A DNA stretch of 64,000 bases from an uncultured Collinsella sp. (lineage in GTDB: Bacteria > Actinomycetota > Coriobacteriia > Coriobacteriales > Coriobacteriaceae), in NCBI GenBank assembly GCA_902464495.1, contig CABQJK010000007.1, positions 1 through 64,000 on the forward strand. Direction: 5' to 3'. Under the pieces are notes generated by a model, which ran no database searches, was not told the origin of the DNA, and saw nothing but the letters and a program-made list of their open reading frames with translations. The number at the start of each line of letters is the position of its first letter. Within the stretch, counting starts at the first letter, position 1. Made by a program: the position numbers and the translations under genes. Positions 24,586 through 32,843 of this stretch are shown piece after piece.

Positions 24586-25641
24586 ATGCGTGCGTTTAAT
24601 GTTGAGCTGTCGCGCCGGGGGTTTGCCTCGGCGCTCGCCGTGGGCGCGTTGTCGCTTGCGCTCGCGGGCTGTGGCGGCGGGGCTGTCGGTGCCGGGTCCG
24701 CCGCGGGCTCGGCTGCCACGGACGGCGCCGGTGCTGCTGCGGAGCCGGTCGAGGTGCACGTCGCCTCGCTCAAGGGACCGACCTCGATTGGCCTGGTGCA
24801 GTTTATGGACCAGGCGGCCGACGGTGCCACGGATAACGAGTTCAACTTTGCGATCAGCGCCGCGGCCGACGAGATCGTGCCCAAGATGATTCAGGGCGAT
24901 GTCGACATTGCCCTGGTGCCCGCCAACGTGGCGAGCGTGCTCTACAACAAGACCGAGGGCGCGGTGCAGGTCATCGACATCAACACGCTGGGCGTGCTGA
25001 ACGTTGTGACGGGCGACGCGGACGTTACCTCGTTTGGCGATCTGGCGGGTCGTACCGTCTACATGACGGGCAAGGGCACCACGCCGGAGTACGTCATGAA
25101 CTACCTGCTGGAGCGCGCGGGCCTGACCGGCCAGGTGGTGCTCGAGTTTAAGAGCGAGCCCACCGAGGTGCTGTCGGCGCTGCTTGCCGATCCGTCTGCC
25201 GTGGGCGTGCTGCCCGAGCCGTTCAAGACCGCTGCCATCGCAAAGAGCGAAGGCAAACTGTCGGCGCCGATAAGTCTGACCGATGTGTGGGACGAGCTGG
25301 CGGGTGACATGGGTTCGCGCCTGCTGACGGGCGTGACCGTGGTGCGTCGTGCCTTTGCCGAGGAGCATCCCGATGCCGTGGCGGAATTCCTGAGCTGCCA
25401 TGCGGCGAGCGTTGAGGCCGTCAACGCGGCGCCGGCGGACTGGGCTCAGGCCGTGGTTGATGCGGGCATCGTGGATAACGCCAAGATCGCCGAGAAGGCG
25501 ATTCCCGGGTGCATGCTCGTGTGCCAGACGGGGAAAGATATGAAGGCGGCGCTCGGCGGGTACCTGCAGGTGCTGGCCGATGCGGATGCGAGCGCCGTGG
25601 GCGGCAAGCTCCCGGCTGACGATTTCTACTACATGGAGTAG
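24586..25641 (+). CDS. Substrate-binding lipoprotein of a NitT/TauT-type ABC transporter
   Basis: 351 aa from ATG 24586, 2 bp after the hydrogenase stop. The N-terminus has SRRGFASALA, a twin-arginine-like motif, then a hydrophobic stretch and lipobox LALAGC, so a Tat-exported lipoprotein is likely. The mature part follows the SsuA/NMT1-like periplasmic binding fold: it starts with VASLKGPTSIGLVQFM and has MTGKGTTPEYVMNYLLERA and a bilobal pattern. It would deliver a small molecule to the fused permease-ATPase downstream. The ligand is unknown; family members bind sulfonates, nitrate, bicarbonate or thiamine precursors. Its place directly behind the hydrogenase gene suggests a link to that system. 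Confidence 0.83.
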   Translation: MRAFNVELSRRGFASALAVGALSLALAGCGGGAVGAGSAAGSAATDGAGAAAEPVEVHVASLKGPTSIGLVQFMDQAADGATDNEFNFAISAAADEIVPKMIQGDVDIALVPANVASVLYNKTEGAVQVIDINTLGVLNVVTGDADVTSFGDLAGRTVYMTGKGTTPEYVMNYLLERAGLTGQVVLEFKSEPTEVLSALLADPSAVGVLPEPFKTAAIAKSEGKLSAPISLTDVWDELAGDMGSRLLTGVTVVRRAFAEEHPDAVAEFLSCHAASVEAVNAAPADWAQAVVDAGIVDNAKIAEKAIPGCMLVCQTGKDMKAALGGYLQVLADADASAVGGKLPADDFYYME

Positions 25642-25644
25642 CCC

Positions 25645-27021
25645 GTGTGTGCGTTTGCTCGACAAATGACAGAGCGTATGAAGGCGGTGGCGGCAGCAGG
25701 TGCCGTCGCCGCCTTTTGGCTTGCCGTGTGGGTGCTGGTGGCGGGTCTTGTGGCGCAGCCGCTGATTTTGCCGGGGCCGGGCGCTGTTGCGGTGGCGTTG
25801 CTGCGGCTGGTATGCGATGGCGGTACCTGGGCGATTTTGGCGGGCTCGGGCGCGCGGATTCTGGGCGGGCTGGCGCTTGCCGCGGTATGCGGCGGCGTGC
25901 TCGCCGGAGTCTCGTCGCACTCGCGGACGTTTGCCCACCTGGTGGCGCCGGCGCTGTCGTTTGTAAAGGCGACGCCGGTCGCCTGCGTGGTGGTCCTGTT
26001 GCTTATCTGGCTGGGATCGGCGCGCGTGAGCATCGCGGCAGTCTTTTTGATGGCGCTGCCGGGCGTGTATTTTTCGCTGGCCGAGGGCTTGGCGCAGGTT
26101 GATAAGCCGCTGGAGCAGATGTTCCGCCTGCATGGCGTGCGGGGCTGGCGACTGTTTTGTGCCCACACCTGGCGTGAGGTGCTGCCGTTTGTGCTTTCGT
26201 GCGCGAAGGCGGTCATCGGCATGAGCTGGAAGGCCGGTGTAGCGGCGGAGCTCATCGGCATGGCGACGGGCACCGTGGGTGAGCGCATCTATCAGGCAAA
26301 GCTTTTGATTGAGACGGCAGATCTGCTGGCGTGGACCGTGTTAGTCGTGGCGGCATCGTGGGCATGTGAGCGCGTGCTGGTGTGGCTGCTGCGGGTTTCG
26401 GGGCCCGTGGCGTGGCGCGCGGCCGTGCGGGCGCATGGGCGTGGTAGTCGCGGGCGTGCGGGGGCTGCGAGCGATGGCGCTGCGGCGGAGCTTGCGCTCG
26501 TCGTGGGCGATCGCGCGCCCTGGGCGCCGGCGCTGGATGGTCTGGTGCTTCATGTGTCTGCCGGTGGGCGCGCCTGCGTGATGGGCGCCTCGGGTGTGGG
26601 CAAGTCGACGTTGCTTGTGCTGGCGGCGGGGGAGTGCGCGCCGTGCTCGATGGTGTTTCAGGATGTGCGCTTGGTCGAGTCCGCCTCGGCCCTGGATAAC
26701 GTGCTGGTGTGCGCCGATGCATGCGTGGACGCCTCGAGTGCTGCGGCCCTGTTGCGCCTGCTGGTGCCGGGAATCGATGTGCATGCTCGCGTGGCCGAGC
26801 TTTCGGGCGGACAGCGCCGTCGCGTCGAGATCGCCCGAGCCCTGCTGTGCGGCGGCAGCGCCGTCATTCTGGATGAGCCCTTTACCGGTCTGGACCCCGT
26901 CGCGCGCGATGCGACGGCCAAGGCCGTGCTCGACCTGCTCGACAGCCGCACGCTCTTGCTCGCTACGCACGATGCCGCCGATGCTCAGGCCCTCAACATC
27001 TCGGACGTCATCACGCTCTAA
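25645..27021 (+). CDS. Fused ABC permease and ATPase (NitT/TauT class)
   Basis: 458 aa from GTG 25645, 3 bp after the lipoprotein gene and preceded by GGAG; ATG 25666 is an alternative. Residues about 10-250 are a BPD-type permease with five or six membrane helices and the coupling-loop sequence MFRLHGVRGWRLF. Residues about 275-458 are an ABC ATPase: Walker A GASGVGKST, Q-loop FQDVRL, signature LSGGQRRR, Walker B ILDEPFTGLD, and switch His in ATHDA. In SsuABC/TauABC-like systems these are separate polypeptides. The ATPase part is short (about 185 aa), with a shortened region between Walker A and the signature. The junction is basic and Gly/Ala-rich. Confidence 0.88.
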   Translation: MCAFARQMTERMKAVAAAGAVAAFWLAVWVLVAGLVAQPLILPGPGAVAVALLRLVCDGGTWAILAGSGARILGGLALAAVCGGVLAGVSSHSRTFAHLVAPALSFVKATPVACVVVLLLIWLGSARVSIAAVFLMALPGVYFSLAEGLAQVDKPLEQMFRLHGVRGWRLFCAHTWREVLPFVLSCAKAVIGMSWKAGVAAELIGMATGTVGERIYQAKLLIETADLLAWTVLVVAASWACERVLVWLLRVSGPVAWRAAVRAHGRGSRGRAGAASDGAAAELALVVGDRAPWAPALDGLVLHVSAGGRACVMGASGVGKSTLLVLAAGECAPCSMVFQDVRLVESASALDNVLVCADACVDASSAAALLRLLVPGIDVHARVAELSGGQRRRVEIARALLCGGSAVILDEPFTGLDPVARDATAKAVLDLLDSRTLLLATHDAADAQALNISDVITL

Positions 27022-27095
27022 ATACTGACTCAACAACAAAATGATTCGTTTTCCTCCGTCCCCATGTGGTCGGTTGTGGTATTCTATCTGCGGGG

Positions 27096-27125
27096 TAATA
27101 CTTAGGAATACCAAGTAATACCAAC
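27096..27125 (+). promoter_or_regulatory. Three 10-bp direct repeats upstream of the antitoxin-like gene
   Basis: TAATACTTAG, GAATACCAAG and TAATACCAAC follow each other at exactly one DNA-turn spacing (27096-27125). They lie between a possible -10 TATTCT near 27079 and the RelB-like gene. RelB-type proteins bind such repeats in their own promoters, so autoregulation is plausible. Confidence 0.45.
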
Positions 27126-27236
27126 GCCGTAGAAACACACTCCAGATGCGGGCCAATCGGGTTGCCTTCACGGCCCGTCGCCCAGCCGCGTGGCCCGCAT
27201 CTATCCGCACCACCGTCGTTTCAAAAAGGAAGCGCC

Positions 27237-27440
27237 ATGGCAGAACACATGACCCCGGTTGTCGCGAAGGTCTTGCCCGAGGAAAAGGCGGCCTTCGCGG
27301 CGGCAACCCAGCTCGTGGGCACCACGCCGTCCAACGCCATCCGCATGTTTATCGCCGCGTTCAATCGCTGCGGCACCTTCCCGTTCGACATTTCGCCCAA
27401 CGGGGCTTTTGGCGCTGCGCCCGATTCTCATCAACAATGA
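27237..27440 (+). CDS. RelB/DinJ-family antitoxin-like protein
   Basis: 67 aa from ATG 27237 (MAEHMTPVVAKV), preceded by AAAAAGGA. It has the RelB/DinJ ribbon-helix-helix pattern: a beta strand (VVAKVLPEE), two helices (EKAAFAAATQLVG, TPSNAIRMFIAAF) and the closing FPFDI, matching the PFEI motif of DinJ. Such proteins dimerise, bind operators and neutralise RelE/YafQ toxins. No RelE/YafQ-like frame is adjacent; the following gene, 34 bp away, is a CPBP protease. It is either an orphan antitoxin, a transcription factor, or paired with an unusual partner. Confidence 0.8.
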   Translation: MAEHMTPVVAKVLPEEKAAFAAATQLVGTTPSNAIRMFIAAFNRCGTFPFDISPNGAFGAAPDSHQQ

Positions 27441-27474
27441 CTGTCCCCAAGTGCCGGGTTTTGAGGAGGTTGGC

Positions 27475-28386
27475 ATGCTCAATGCGCTGGTTTGGGCGCT
27501 TGCCTGTTTTGGTGTTGTCGCTGCCGATATTGCCCTGAGCATTGTTTTGTTCTCCGCGCTGGACATCGTGTCGGCACTGACGGGTTTCCCGATCGACAAT
27601 CTCGATATTCAATGGTTTCAGGCCGCCGCTCAGACGGCGTCGTTTTTGATGGCGCTGCTGTGGTGGCGCTATCTGTGGCCCCGCTCCTTCATGGCGCGCC
27701 GGCAAGGTGAACGCCCGCTCGGCGGGGGAGCAAATGCTGCATGGAAGCGCATCGCATGCGTTGTCGTGATCGGCCTATCCATGCAGGTGGTCATTAGCTA
27801 CCTATGCGACGGCGTGCTGTCGCTGCTGCCCGAGGTTGCGGCGGACTATAGCGAGCTCGTCGAGGAAACAGGCTTGGGCGATACCAACCTTCTTGCCGTC
27901 CTGACCACGGTGCTCGGCGCTCCGTTTTGCGAGGAGTTGCTGGTGCGCGGCATTATTTTTGAGTTTTCGCTCCGAGCGTTTAATCCGCAGTGCCGCCCAC
28001 TTTGGAAGTGCCGGCGTCGTGTGAGCGCGCAGAGTGGCGCCATGGTGCCCTGGGCGGCCCCAAGCACGTGGGGTATCGCCGCGGCGATTGTGCTGCAGGC
28101 GGCAATCTTCGGTTTTATGCACATGAACTGGGTACAGGGCTGCTATGCGGGTGCCGCCGGCCTCATCTTTGGCTGGGTGCTCGTGACCACCGGAAAGCTC
28201 CGCTACACGATCCTGCTGCACTTTGCCTTTAACGCCGGGTCGTACCTGATGGGTCTGTTGTGGTTTGTGAACACACCGCTCGACGTGGTAATCACGGTCG
28301 CTATCGCCGGCGTCATCCTCGTTGAGGCTATGCGCTCGCTGCGCCACGCGTGTGGGATGGGCGCAGCGAGCGCGCCGCTGCCCTAG
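27475..28386 (+). CDS. CPBP-family intramembrane glutamic/metalloprotease (Abi family)
   Basis: 303 aa from ATG 27475, with GAGGAGGT 4 nt upstream. Seven or eight hydrophobic helices carry the three CPBP motifs: EELLVRG (EExxxR), FGFMHMN (FxxxH) and HFAFNAG (HxxxN), all intact. Family members are Rce1-like proteases; in bacteria they act in bacteriocin immunity, peptide maturation or unknown roles. A soluble basic insert of about 40 residues (NPQCRPLWKCRRRVS onward) lies between motifs 1 and 2. It probably shares a transcript with the antitoxin-like gene. Its stop is shared with the converging ygiQ gene through CTAG at 28383-28386. Confidence 0.85.
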   Translation: MLNALVWALACFGVVAADIALSIVLFSALDIVSALTGFPIDNLDIQWFQAAAQTASFLMALLWWRYLWPRSFMARRQGERPLGGGANAAWKRIACVVVIGLSMQVVISYLCDGVLSLLPEVAADYSELVEETGLGDTNLLAVLTTVLGAPFCEELLVRGIIFEFSLRAFNPQCRPLWKCRRRVSAQSGAMVPWAAPSTWGIAAAIVLQAAIFGFMHMNWVQGCYAGAAGLIFGWVLVTTGKLRYTILLHFAFNAGSYLMGLLWFVNTPLDVVITVAIAGVILVEAMRSLRHACGMGAASAPLP

Positions 28387-30518
28387 TTGCGACGCCCGCC
28401 TCCGTTGGCGCCCTGACGCCCCTGAGCTGCACGGTTGCGCCCGGCAGTGTTCTGTGCACGCGACATGCCGCCGTGCCCCTTGCTGCCTTTGGGTCCCTTG
28501 CCGCCAGCGCCACCGTGCGGCTTGCCGCCTTTCTTGCCGGTGCCATGCCCACCGCCAGCAGACGTCTCACCCGGGCGCGGCGGCACGGGGCGGATTAGAC
28601 AGTGTTTGGTGTAGCCGATCAGGTCACGACGCCCGGCTTTTTCCAGCGCCTCGCGCACCAGCTTGTAGTTCTCGGGCTTGCGATACTGGATGAGCGCGCG
28701 TTGCATGGCCTTCTCGTGCGGGTCGCGTGCCACGTAGATCGGCTGCATGGTGCGTGGGTCCACGCCGGTGTAGTACATGCAGGTCGACATGGTGGACGGG
28801 GTGGGGTAGAAGTCCTGCACCTGCTCGGGCATGTAGCCCATGTCGCGTACGGCCTCGGCCAGGTCCACAGCTTCCTTCATCGTCGAGCCGGGGTGGCTCG
28901 AGATCAGATACGGCACCACGTACTGCTTGAGTCCGTATTCGCGGTTCAGGCGTTCAAATTTACGGCAGAACGCGTCGTAGACGGCGCGGCTCGGCTTGCC
29001 CATCACAGAGAGCACCGCGTCGCTCACATGCTCGGGCGCTACGCGCAGCTGGCCCGAGACATGGTGTTCCAGCAGCTCGCGCAAAAACTCGTCCGAGGCA
29101 TCTGCCATGGTGTAGTCAAAACGGATGCCGCTGCGGACGAAGACCTTTTTGACGCCCGGCAGCTGGCGCAGGTCGCGCAGCAGCTGCGTGTAGCCGCTCT
29201 CGTCGACCACCATGTTTTTGCATACGCTCGGCCACAGGCAGCGCTTGTTCTTGCACACGCCGTGCTTGAGCTGCTTGTCACAGGCCGGGCGGCTAAAGTT
29301 AGCCGTCGGTCCGCCCACGTCGTTGATGTAGCCCTTAAACTCGGGATCGCGCGTGAGCAGCTCGGCCTCGCGCATGATCGAGTCGTGGCTGCGCATCTGC
29401 AGTACGCGGCCCTGGTGGAAGGTGAGGGCGCAAAACGAGCACTCGCCAAAACAGCCGCGGTTGGAGCTAATGGAAAATTTGATTTCGGCAAAGGCCGGTA
29501 CGCCGCCCGCCGCGTCGTAGTCGGGATGCCAATCGCGGGCGTAGGGAAGCTCGGCCACATCGTCCATCTCGTCGGTGGTGAGCGTCGCCGATGGCGGGTT
29601 CTGCACCACATAGACGCTGTTGGGATAGGGCTCTACCAGGCGATGACCGGTGATGGGGTCCATATTCTGCTGCTGCACGTTAAAGCTGCGCGCGTAGTTG
29701 AGCTTGTCGGCGGTAAGGTCGTCCCAGCTGGGCAGCAGGTCGTAGTCGTAGACCTCGTCGAGCGAACCCGTGCGGTAGACGGTGCCGTTGATATAGGTGA
29801 TCTGGTCGACGGGCAGTCCCGCGTCGAGCGCGTCGGCGATCTCGACAATCGCGTGCTCGCCCATGCCGTAGATGAGGATGTCGGCGCCCGAGTCGAGCAG
29901 TACCGAGCGCTTGAGCTTGTCCTGCCAGTAGTCGTAGTGGGCCAGACGGCGCAGGCTCGCCTCGATGCCGCCGATGATGATGGGAGCGTCCTTGAACGTC
30001 TGGCGGATGAGGTTGCCGTAGACCGTGACGGCACGATTGGGGCGGTGCCCCTCCTCGCCACCGGGGGTATAGGCGTCGGTATGGCGGCGGTGCTTGGTCA
30101 CCGAATAGTGGTTGACCATGGAGTCCATGTTGCCGGCGCTGACGAGAAAGCCCAGGCGCGGCTCGCCGAGCACGGTGATGCTGGCGGGGTCGGTCCAGTC
30201 GGGCTGGCAGATAATGCCCACTTTGTAGCCGTGCGCGTCGAGGACGCGGCTGATGATGGCCATGCCAAAGCTGGGGTGGTCCACGTAGGCGTCGCCGCAG
30301 ATGTAGACGAAGTCGCACTGGTCCCAGCCACGCGCATCCATGTCGGCGCGGCTGACGGGGAGGAACTTGTCGCGGCCCGGACGCCAGGGGCGTGAGGGCG
30401 CTGCTGAGGCATGCGTGGGTCGCGAGCCCTGCGCCTTGCCGCCGCGCTTTTGCTGCTGGCCCTGTTTGCCCTGCTGTCCGCGTTGGCTGTTCTGAGCGTG
30501 CTGAGGCTTTTTTGCCAC
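28383..30518 (-). CDS. ygiQ: YgiQ-family radical SAM protein
   Basis: 711 aa from GTG 30516-30518 (VAKKPQHAQN), chosen because GGGAGGG precedes it; an ATG-led longer frame crosses a 12-bp inverted repeat. After a Gln/Arg-rich, disordered N-terminus of about 50 residues, the YgiQ N-terminal domain follows (FLPVSRADMDARGW). The radical SAM core with CFGECSFCA (CxxxCxxC) is at about residue 315-323. The C-terminal domain includes YPTPSTMSTCMYYTG. The last 65 residues are Gly/Lys/Arg-rich (HGGAGGKGPKGSKGHGG), an added low-complexity tail. The family reaction is not firmly established, so I give none. Confidence 0.92.
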   Translation of the reverse strand: MAKKPQHAQNSQRGQQGKQGQQQKRGGKAQGSRPTHASAAPSRPWRPGRDKFLPVSRADMDARGWDQCDFVYICGDAYVDHPSFGMAIISRVLDAHGYKVGIICQPDWTDPASITVLGEPRLGFLVSAGNMDSMVNHYSVTKHRRHTDAYTPGGEEGHRPNRAVTVYGNLIRQTFKDAPIIIGGIEASLRRLAHYDYWQDKLKRSVLLDSGADILIYGMGEHAIVEIADALDAGLPVDQITYINGTVYRTGSLDEVYDYDLLPSWDDLTADKLNYARSFNVQQQNMDPITGHRLVEPYPNSVYVVQNPPSATLTTDEMDDVAELPYARDWHPDYDAAGGVPAFAEIKFSISSNRGCFGECSFCALTFHQGRVLQMRSHDSIMREAELLTRDPEFKGYINDVGGPTANFSRPACDKQLKHGVCKNKRCLWPSVCKNMVVDESGYTQLLRDLRQLPGVKKVFVRSGIRFDYTMADASDEFLRELLEHHVSGQLRVAPEHVSDAVLSVMGKPSRAVYDAFCRKFERLNREYGLKQYVVPYLISSHPGSTMKEAVDLAEAVRDMGYMPEQVQDFYPTPSTMSTCMYYTGVDPRTMQPIYVARDPHEKAMQRALIQYRKPENYKLVREALEKAGRRDLIGYTKHCLIRPVPPRPGETSAGGGHGTGKKGGKPHGGAGGKGPKGSKGHGGMSRAQNTAGRNRAAQGRQGANGGGRRN

Positions 30519-30555
30519 GATCCCTCCCGGTGTCTGTATGCTGCACGTAATTGTA

Positions 30556-30590
30556 ACCAGTCTTTTTGGGACGGAGCTAAAAAGACTGGT
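30556..30590. repeat. 12-bp inverted repeat between divergent genes
   Basis: ACCAGTCTTTTT (30556-30567) pairs exactly with AAAAAGACTGGT (30579-30590) around an 11-nt loop. It lies 37 bp upstream of the ygiQ start and about 200 bp before the DUF1275 gene, so it may be an operator or early attenuator for either. Confidence 0.6.
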
Positions 30591-30786
30591 GGAGTACATG
30601 AGCTGGCGGATCGGCGCGTCGGTGCGGGTGCCGGCGCCGCGCTCGCTGTTTGTTTCCAGACTGTGTATCTGCGCGTTGGGGAACTCGTCTCGCGCGCACG
30701 CCATGTTGTCAATGGGTTACAGTATGAACGGCGGCTATATGTCCGCCAACGCACGAGAGAGTCGTCAACAAGGAGGATGCACGACG

Positions 30787-31503
30787 ATGCAGCGTGCCAA
30801 ACAGATATCGGAGTCTATTGAGCTGGGCATCATCTTGGCGCTCGCCGGTGGCTTTATGGACGTTTATTCGTACATTGGGCGCGACCATGTTTTCGCCAAC
30901 GCGCAGACGGGCAACATCCTGCTGGTGGGCGTGAGCATCTCGGAGGGCAACTGGGCGCTGGCGGGACGCTATTTCTTTCCCGTGGTGTCGTTTGCCGTGG
31001 GCATTATGCTTGCCGACCTGGTTCACGAGCGGTTTGGCAGTGTGATTCACTGGCGCCAGGTGACGGTGTTTTTTGAAGCCGTTATCTTGCTGGGCGTGAG
31101 CTTTATCCCGGGCGGCGATTTCAACCTGCTCGCCAACTGCCTTACTTCGTTTGCCTGCGGTATGCAAGTCGAGAGCTTCCGCAAGATCCACGGTCACGGC
31201 ATCGCCACGACCATGTGCATCGGCAACTTGCGCAACGCGCTGCAAAACGTGGACGATTACATCATCACCCACAAGCGCGGCTTTTTGGAAAACGGCCTGC
31301 TGTACTTTGGCGTGATCTTTACCTTTGTGTTTGGCGCCGTGCTGGGCAACTGGTGTATTGAGCGCATGGGGCTGCACTCCATTGCGGTGGCGAGCGTGCT
31401 GCTGTTTATCGCGTTTGCCATCATGTTCATCGACCGCGAGCGCGACTTGCGTTTTCGCTGGAAGGTTGCGGCCGAGGCTTGGAAAGAGGGCTGTCGAAAG
31501 TAG
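30787..31503 (+). CDS. DUF1275 (YoaK-type) membrane protein
   Basis: 238 aa from ATG 30787, with AAGGAGG about 10 nt before; the longer frame crosses an inverted repeat. Six hydrophobic helices are predicted. The N-terminal GGFMDVYSYIGRDHVFANAQ and TGNILLVGV segments are diagnostic of the DUF1275 family (GG-DA-SY-VFxxxMTGN). The middle FACGMQVESF and TTMCIGNLRNAL match the second conserved block. Members are predicted inner-membrane transporters with no proven substrate. It is followed by a strong terminator. Confidence 0.9.
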   Translation: MQRAKQISESIELGIILALAGGFMDVYSYIGRDHVFANAQTGNILLVGVSISEGNWALAGRYFFPVVSFAVGIMLADLVHERFGSVIHWRQVTVFFEAVILLGVSFIPGGDFNLLANCLTSFACGMQVESFRKIHGHGIATTMCIGNLRNALQNVDDYIITHKRGFLENGLLYFGVIFTFVFGAVLGNWCIERMGLHSIAVASVLLFIAFAIMFIDRERDLRFRWKVAAEAWKEGCRK

Positions 31504-31508
31504 AGGAA

Positions 31509-31545
31509 TGCGGCAGAGGGGTTGTCCCTTTGCCGCAGTATTTTT
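31509..31545 (+). terminator. Intrinsic terminator of the DUF1275 gene
   Basis: TGCGGCA-G-AGGG pairs with CCCT-T-TGCCGCA around GTTGT, followed by GTATTTTT. Confidence 0.9.
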
Positions 31546-31554
31546 CATCTCCTG

Positions 31555-31610
31555 TTGAAACGCTTTAACAATTTTGACGTTCTCACGTGTTTTTTGTTTC
31601 AAAAGCGTTA
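31555..31610 (+). promoter_or_regulatory. Promoter region of the alcohol dehydrogenase gene with LacI/cre-like dyads
   Basis: TTGAAACGCTTTAACAA (31555-31571) is a near-palindrome centred on CG, like LacI-family or cre sites. A second related half-site, GTTTCAAAAGCGTTA, lies at 31596-31610. A TTGACG (31574-31579) between them is a -35 candidate, without a clear -10. Two sites flanking a promoter fit repression by looping; the regulator is not in the window. Confidence 0.5.
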
Positions 31611-31668
31611 GGATGGGACTCATAGCGTGGGGCGTAATGGGTGCCCCGCACACGATGGGAGGCTATCA

Positions 31669-32835
31669 ATGGCTAATCGTTTCGTTCTCAACACCATCTC
31701 TTATCATGGTTCCGGCGCCATCAAGGAGATCCCCGGCGAGCTCCAGCGTCGCGGCTACAAGAAGATCTTCGTCTGCTCCGACCCCGACCTGGTCAAGTTT
31801 GGCGTTACCGCTAAGGTGACCGACGAGCTTGACGCCGCTGGCATCGCTTGGAGCCTCTACTCCGAGATTAAGCCCAACCCCACTATCCAGAACGTCAAGG
31901 ACGGCGTCGAGGCCTTCAAGGCCGCCGAGGCTGACGCTATCGTGACCATCGGTGGCGGCTCCTCCATGGACACCGCCAAGGCTATCGGTATCATCATCAA
32001 CAACCCCGAGTTCGCCGATGTCCGCAGCCTCGAGGGCGTTGCTCCCACTAAGAACCACGCCGTGTTTACCATCGCTGTGCCGACGACCGCCGGTACCGCT
32101 GCCGAGGTGACCATCAACTACGTCATCACCGACCCCGAGAAGGTTCGCAAGTTCGTGTGCGTCGACACCAACGACGCCCCCGAGGTTGCCGTCGTCGATC
32201 CCGACATGATGGCTTCCATGCCCGCCGGCCTGACCGCCTCAACCGGCATGGACGCTCTGACCCACGCCATCGAGGGCTACACCACCAAGGGTGCTTGGGA
32301 GCTCTCCGACATGTTCCACTTTGAGGCTATTAAGCTGATCAGCGAGAACCTGCGCGACTCCGTCGCCGAGGCCAAGTCCGGCCAGCCCGGCTCCGGCCGC
32401 GAGGGCATGGCTCTTGGCCAGTATGTCGCCGGCATGGGCTTCTCCAACGTTGGCCTGGGCATCGACCACGCCATGGCTCACACCCTGTCCGCTCACTACG
32501 ACACCCCGCACGGCGTCGCTTGCGCCATGCTGCTGCCGATCGCCATGGAGTTCAACAAGCCGGTTTGCGCCGAGCGTCTGGCCAAGGTTGCCGTCGCCAT
32601 GGGCGTTGACACTACGGGCATGAGCACCGACGAGGCCGCCGACGCCGCCATCGCCGCCGTCAAGCAGCTCTCTGCCGACGTGAACATCCCGCACGTCTGC
32701 GAGGCCATGAAGGCCGACGAGATCGAGGTCCTGGCCAAGGACGCCATGGCCGACGCCTGCTTCCCGGGCAACCCGCGCGAGGCGACGCTCGACGACGTTA
32801 TCGAGCTCTTCAAGAAGATCTGCCCGGCTGCCTAA
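31669..32835 (+). CDS. Iron-containing alcohol dehydrogenase (FucO/lactaldehyde reductase-like)
   Basis: 388 aa from ATG 31669 (MANRFVLNT), after GGAGG. It is a group III Fe-dependent dehydrogenase that reduces an aldehyde with NADH. The NAD-binding motif is GGGSSMDTAKA. The metal ligands are found in GMDALTHAIEGY (Asp and His), DHAMAHTLSAHYDTPHG (two His). The TAGTAAEVT segment is also diagnostic. Overall it is closest to FucO, 1,2-propanediol and 1,3-propanediol dehydrogenases. Substrate could be lactaldehyde, acetaldehyde or another fermentation aldehyde. Codon use is extremely biased (nearly all GCC/GTC/AAG/GAC), suggesting a highly expressed gene. Confidence 0.92.
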   Translation: MANRFVLNTISYHGSGAIKEIPGELQRRGYKKIFVCSDPDLVKFGVTAKVTDELDAAGIAWSLYSEIKPNPTIQNVKDGVEAFKAAEADAIVTIGGGSSMDTAKAIGIIINNPEFADVRSLEGVAPTKNHAVFTIAVPTTAGTAAEVTINYVITDPEKVRKFVCVDTNDAPEVAVVDPDMMASMPAGLTASTGMDALTHAIEGYTTKGAWELSDMFHFEAIKLISENLRDSVAEAKSGQPGSGREGMALGQYVAGMGFSNVGLGIDHAMAHTLSAHYDTPHGVACAMLLPIAMEFNKPVCAERLAKVAVAMGVDTTGMSTDEAADAAIAAVKQLSADVNIPHVCEAMKADEIEVLAKDAMADACFPGNPREATLDDVIELFKKICPAA

Positions 32836-32843
32836 CTTGGTTC

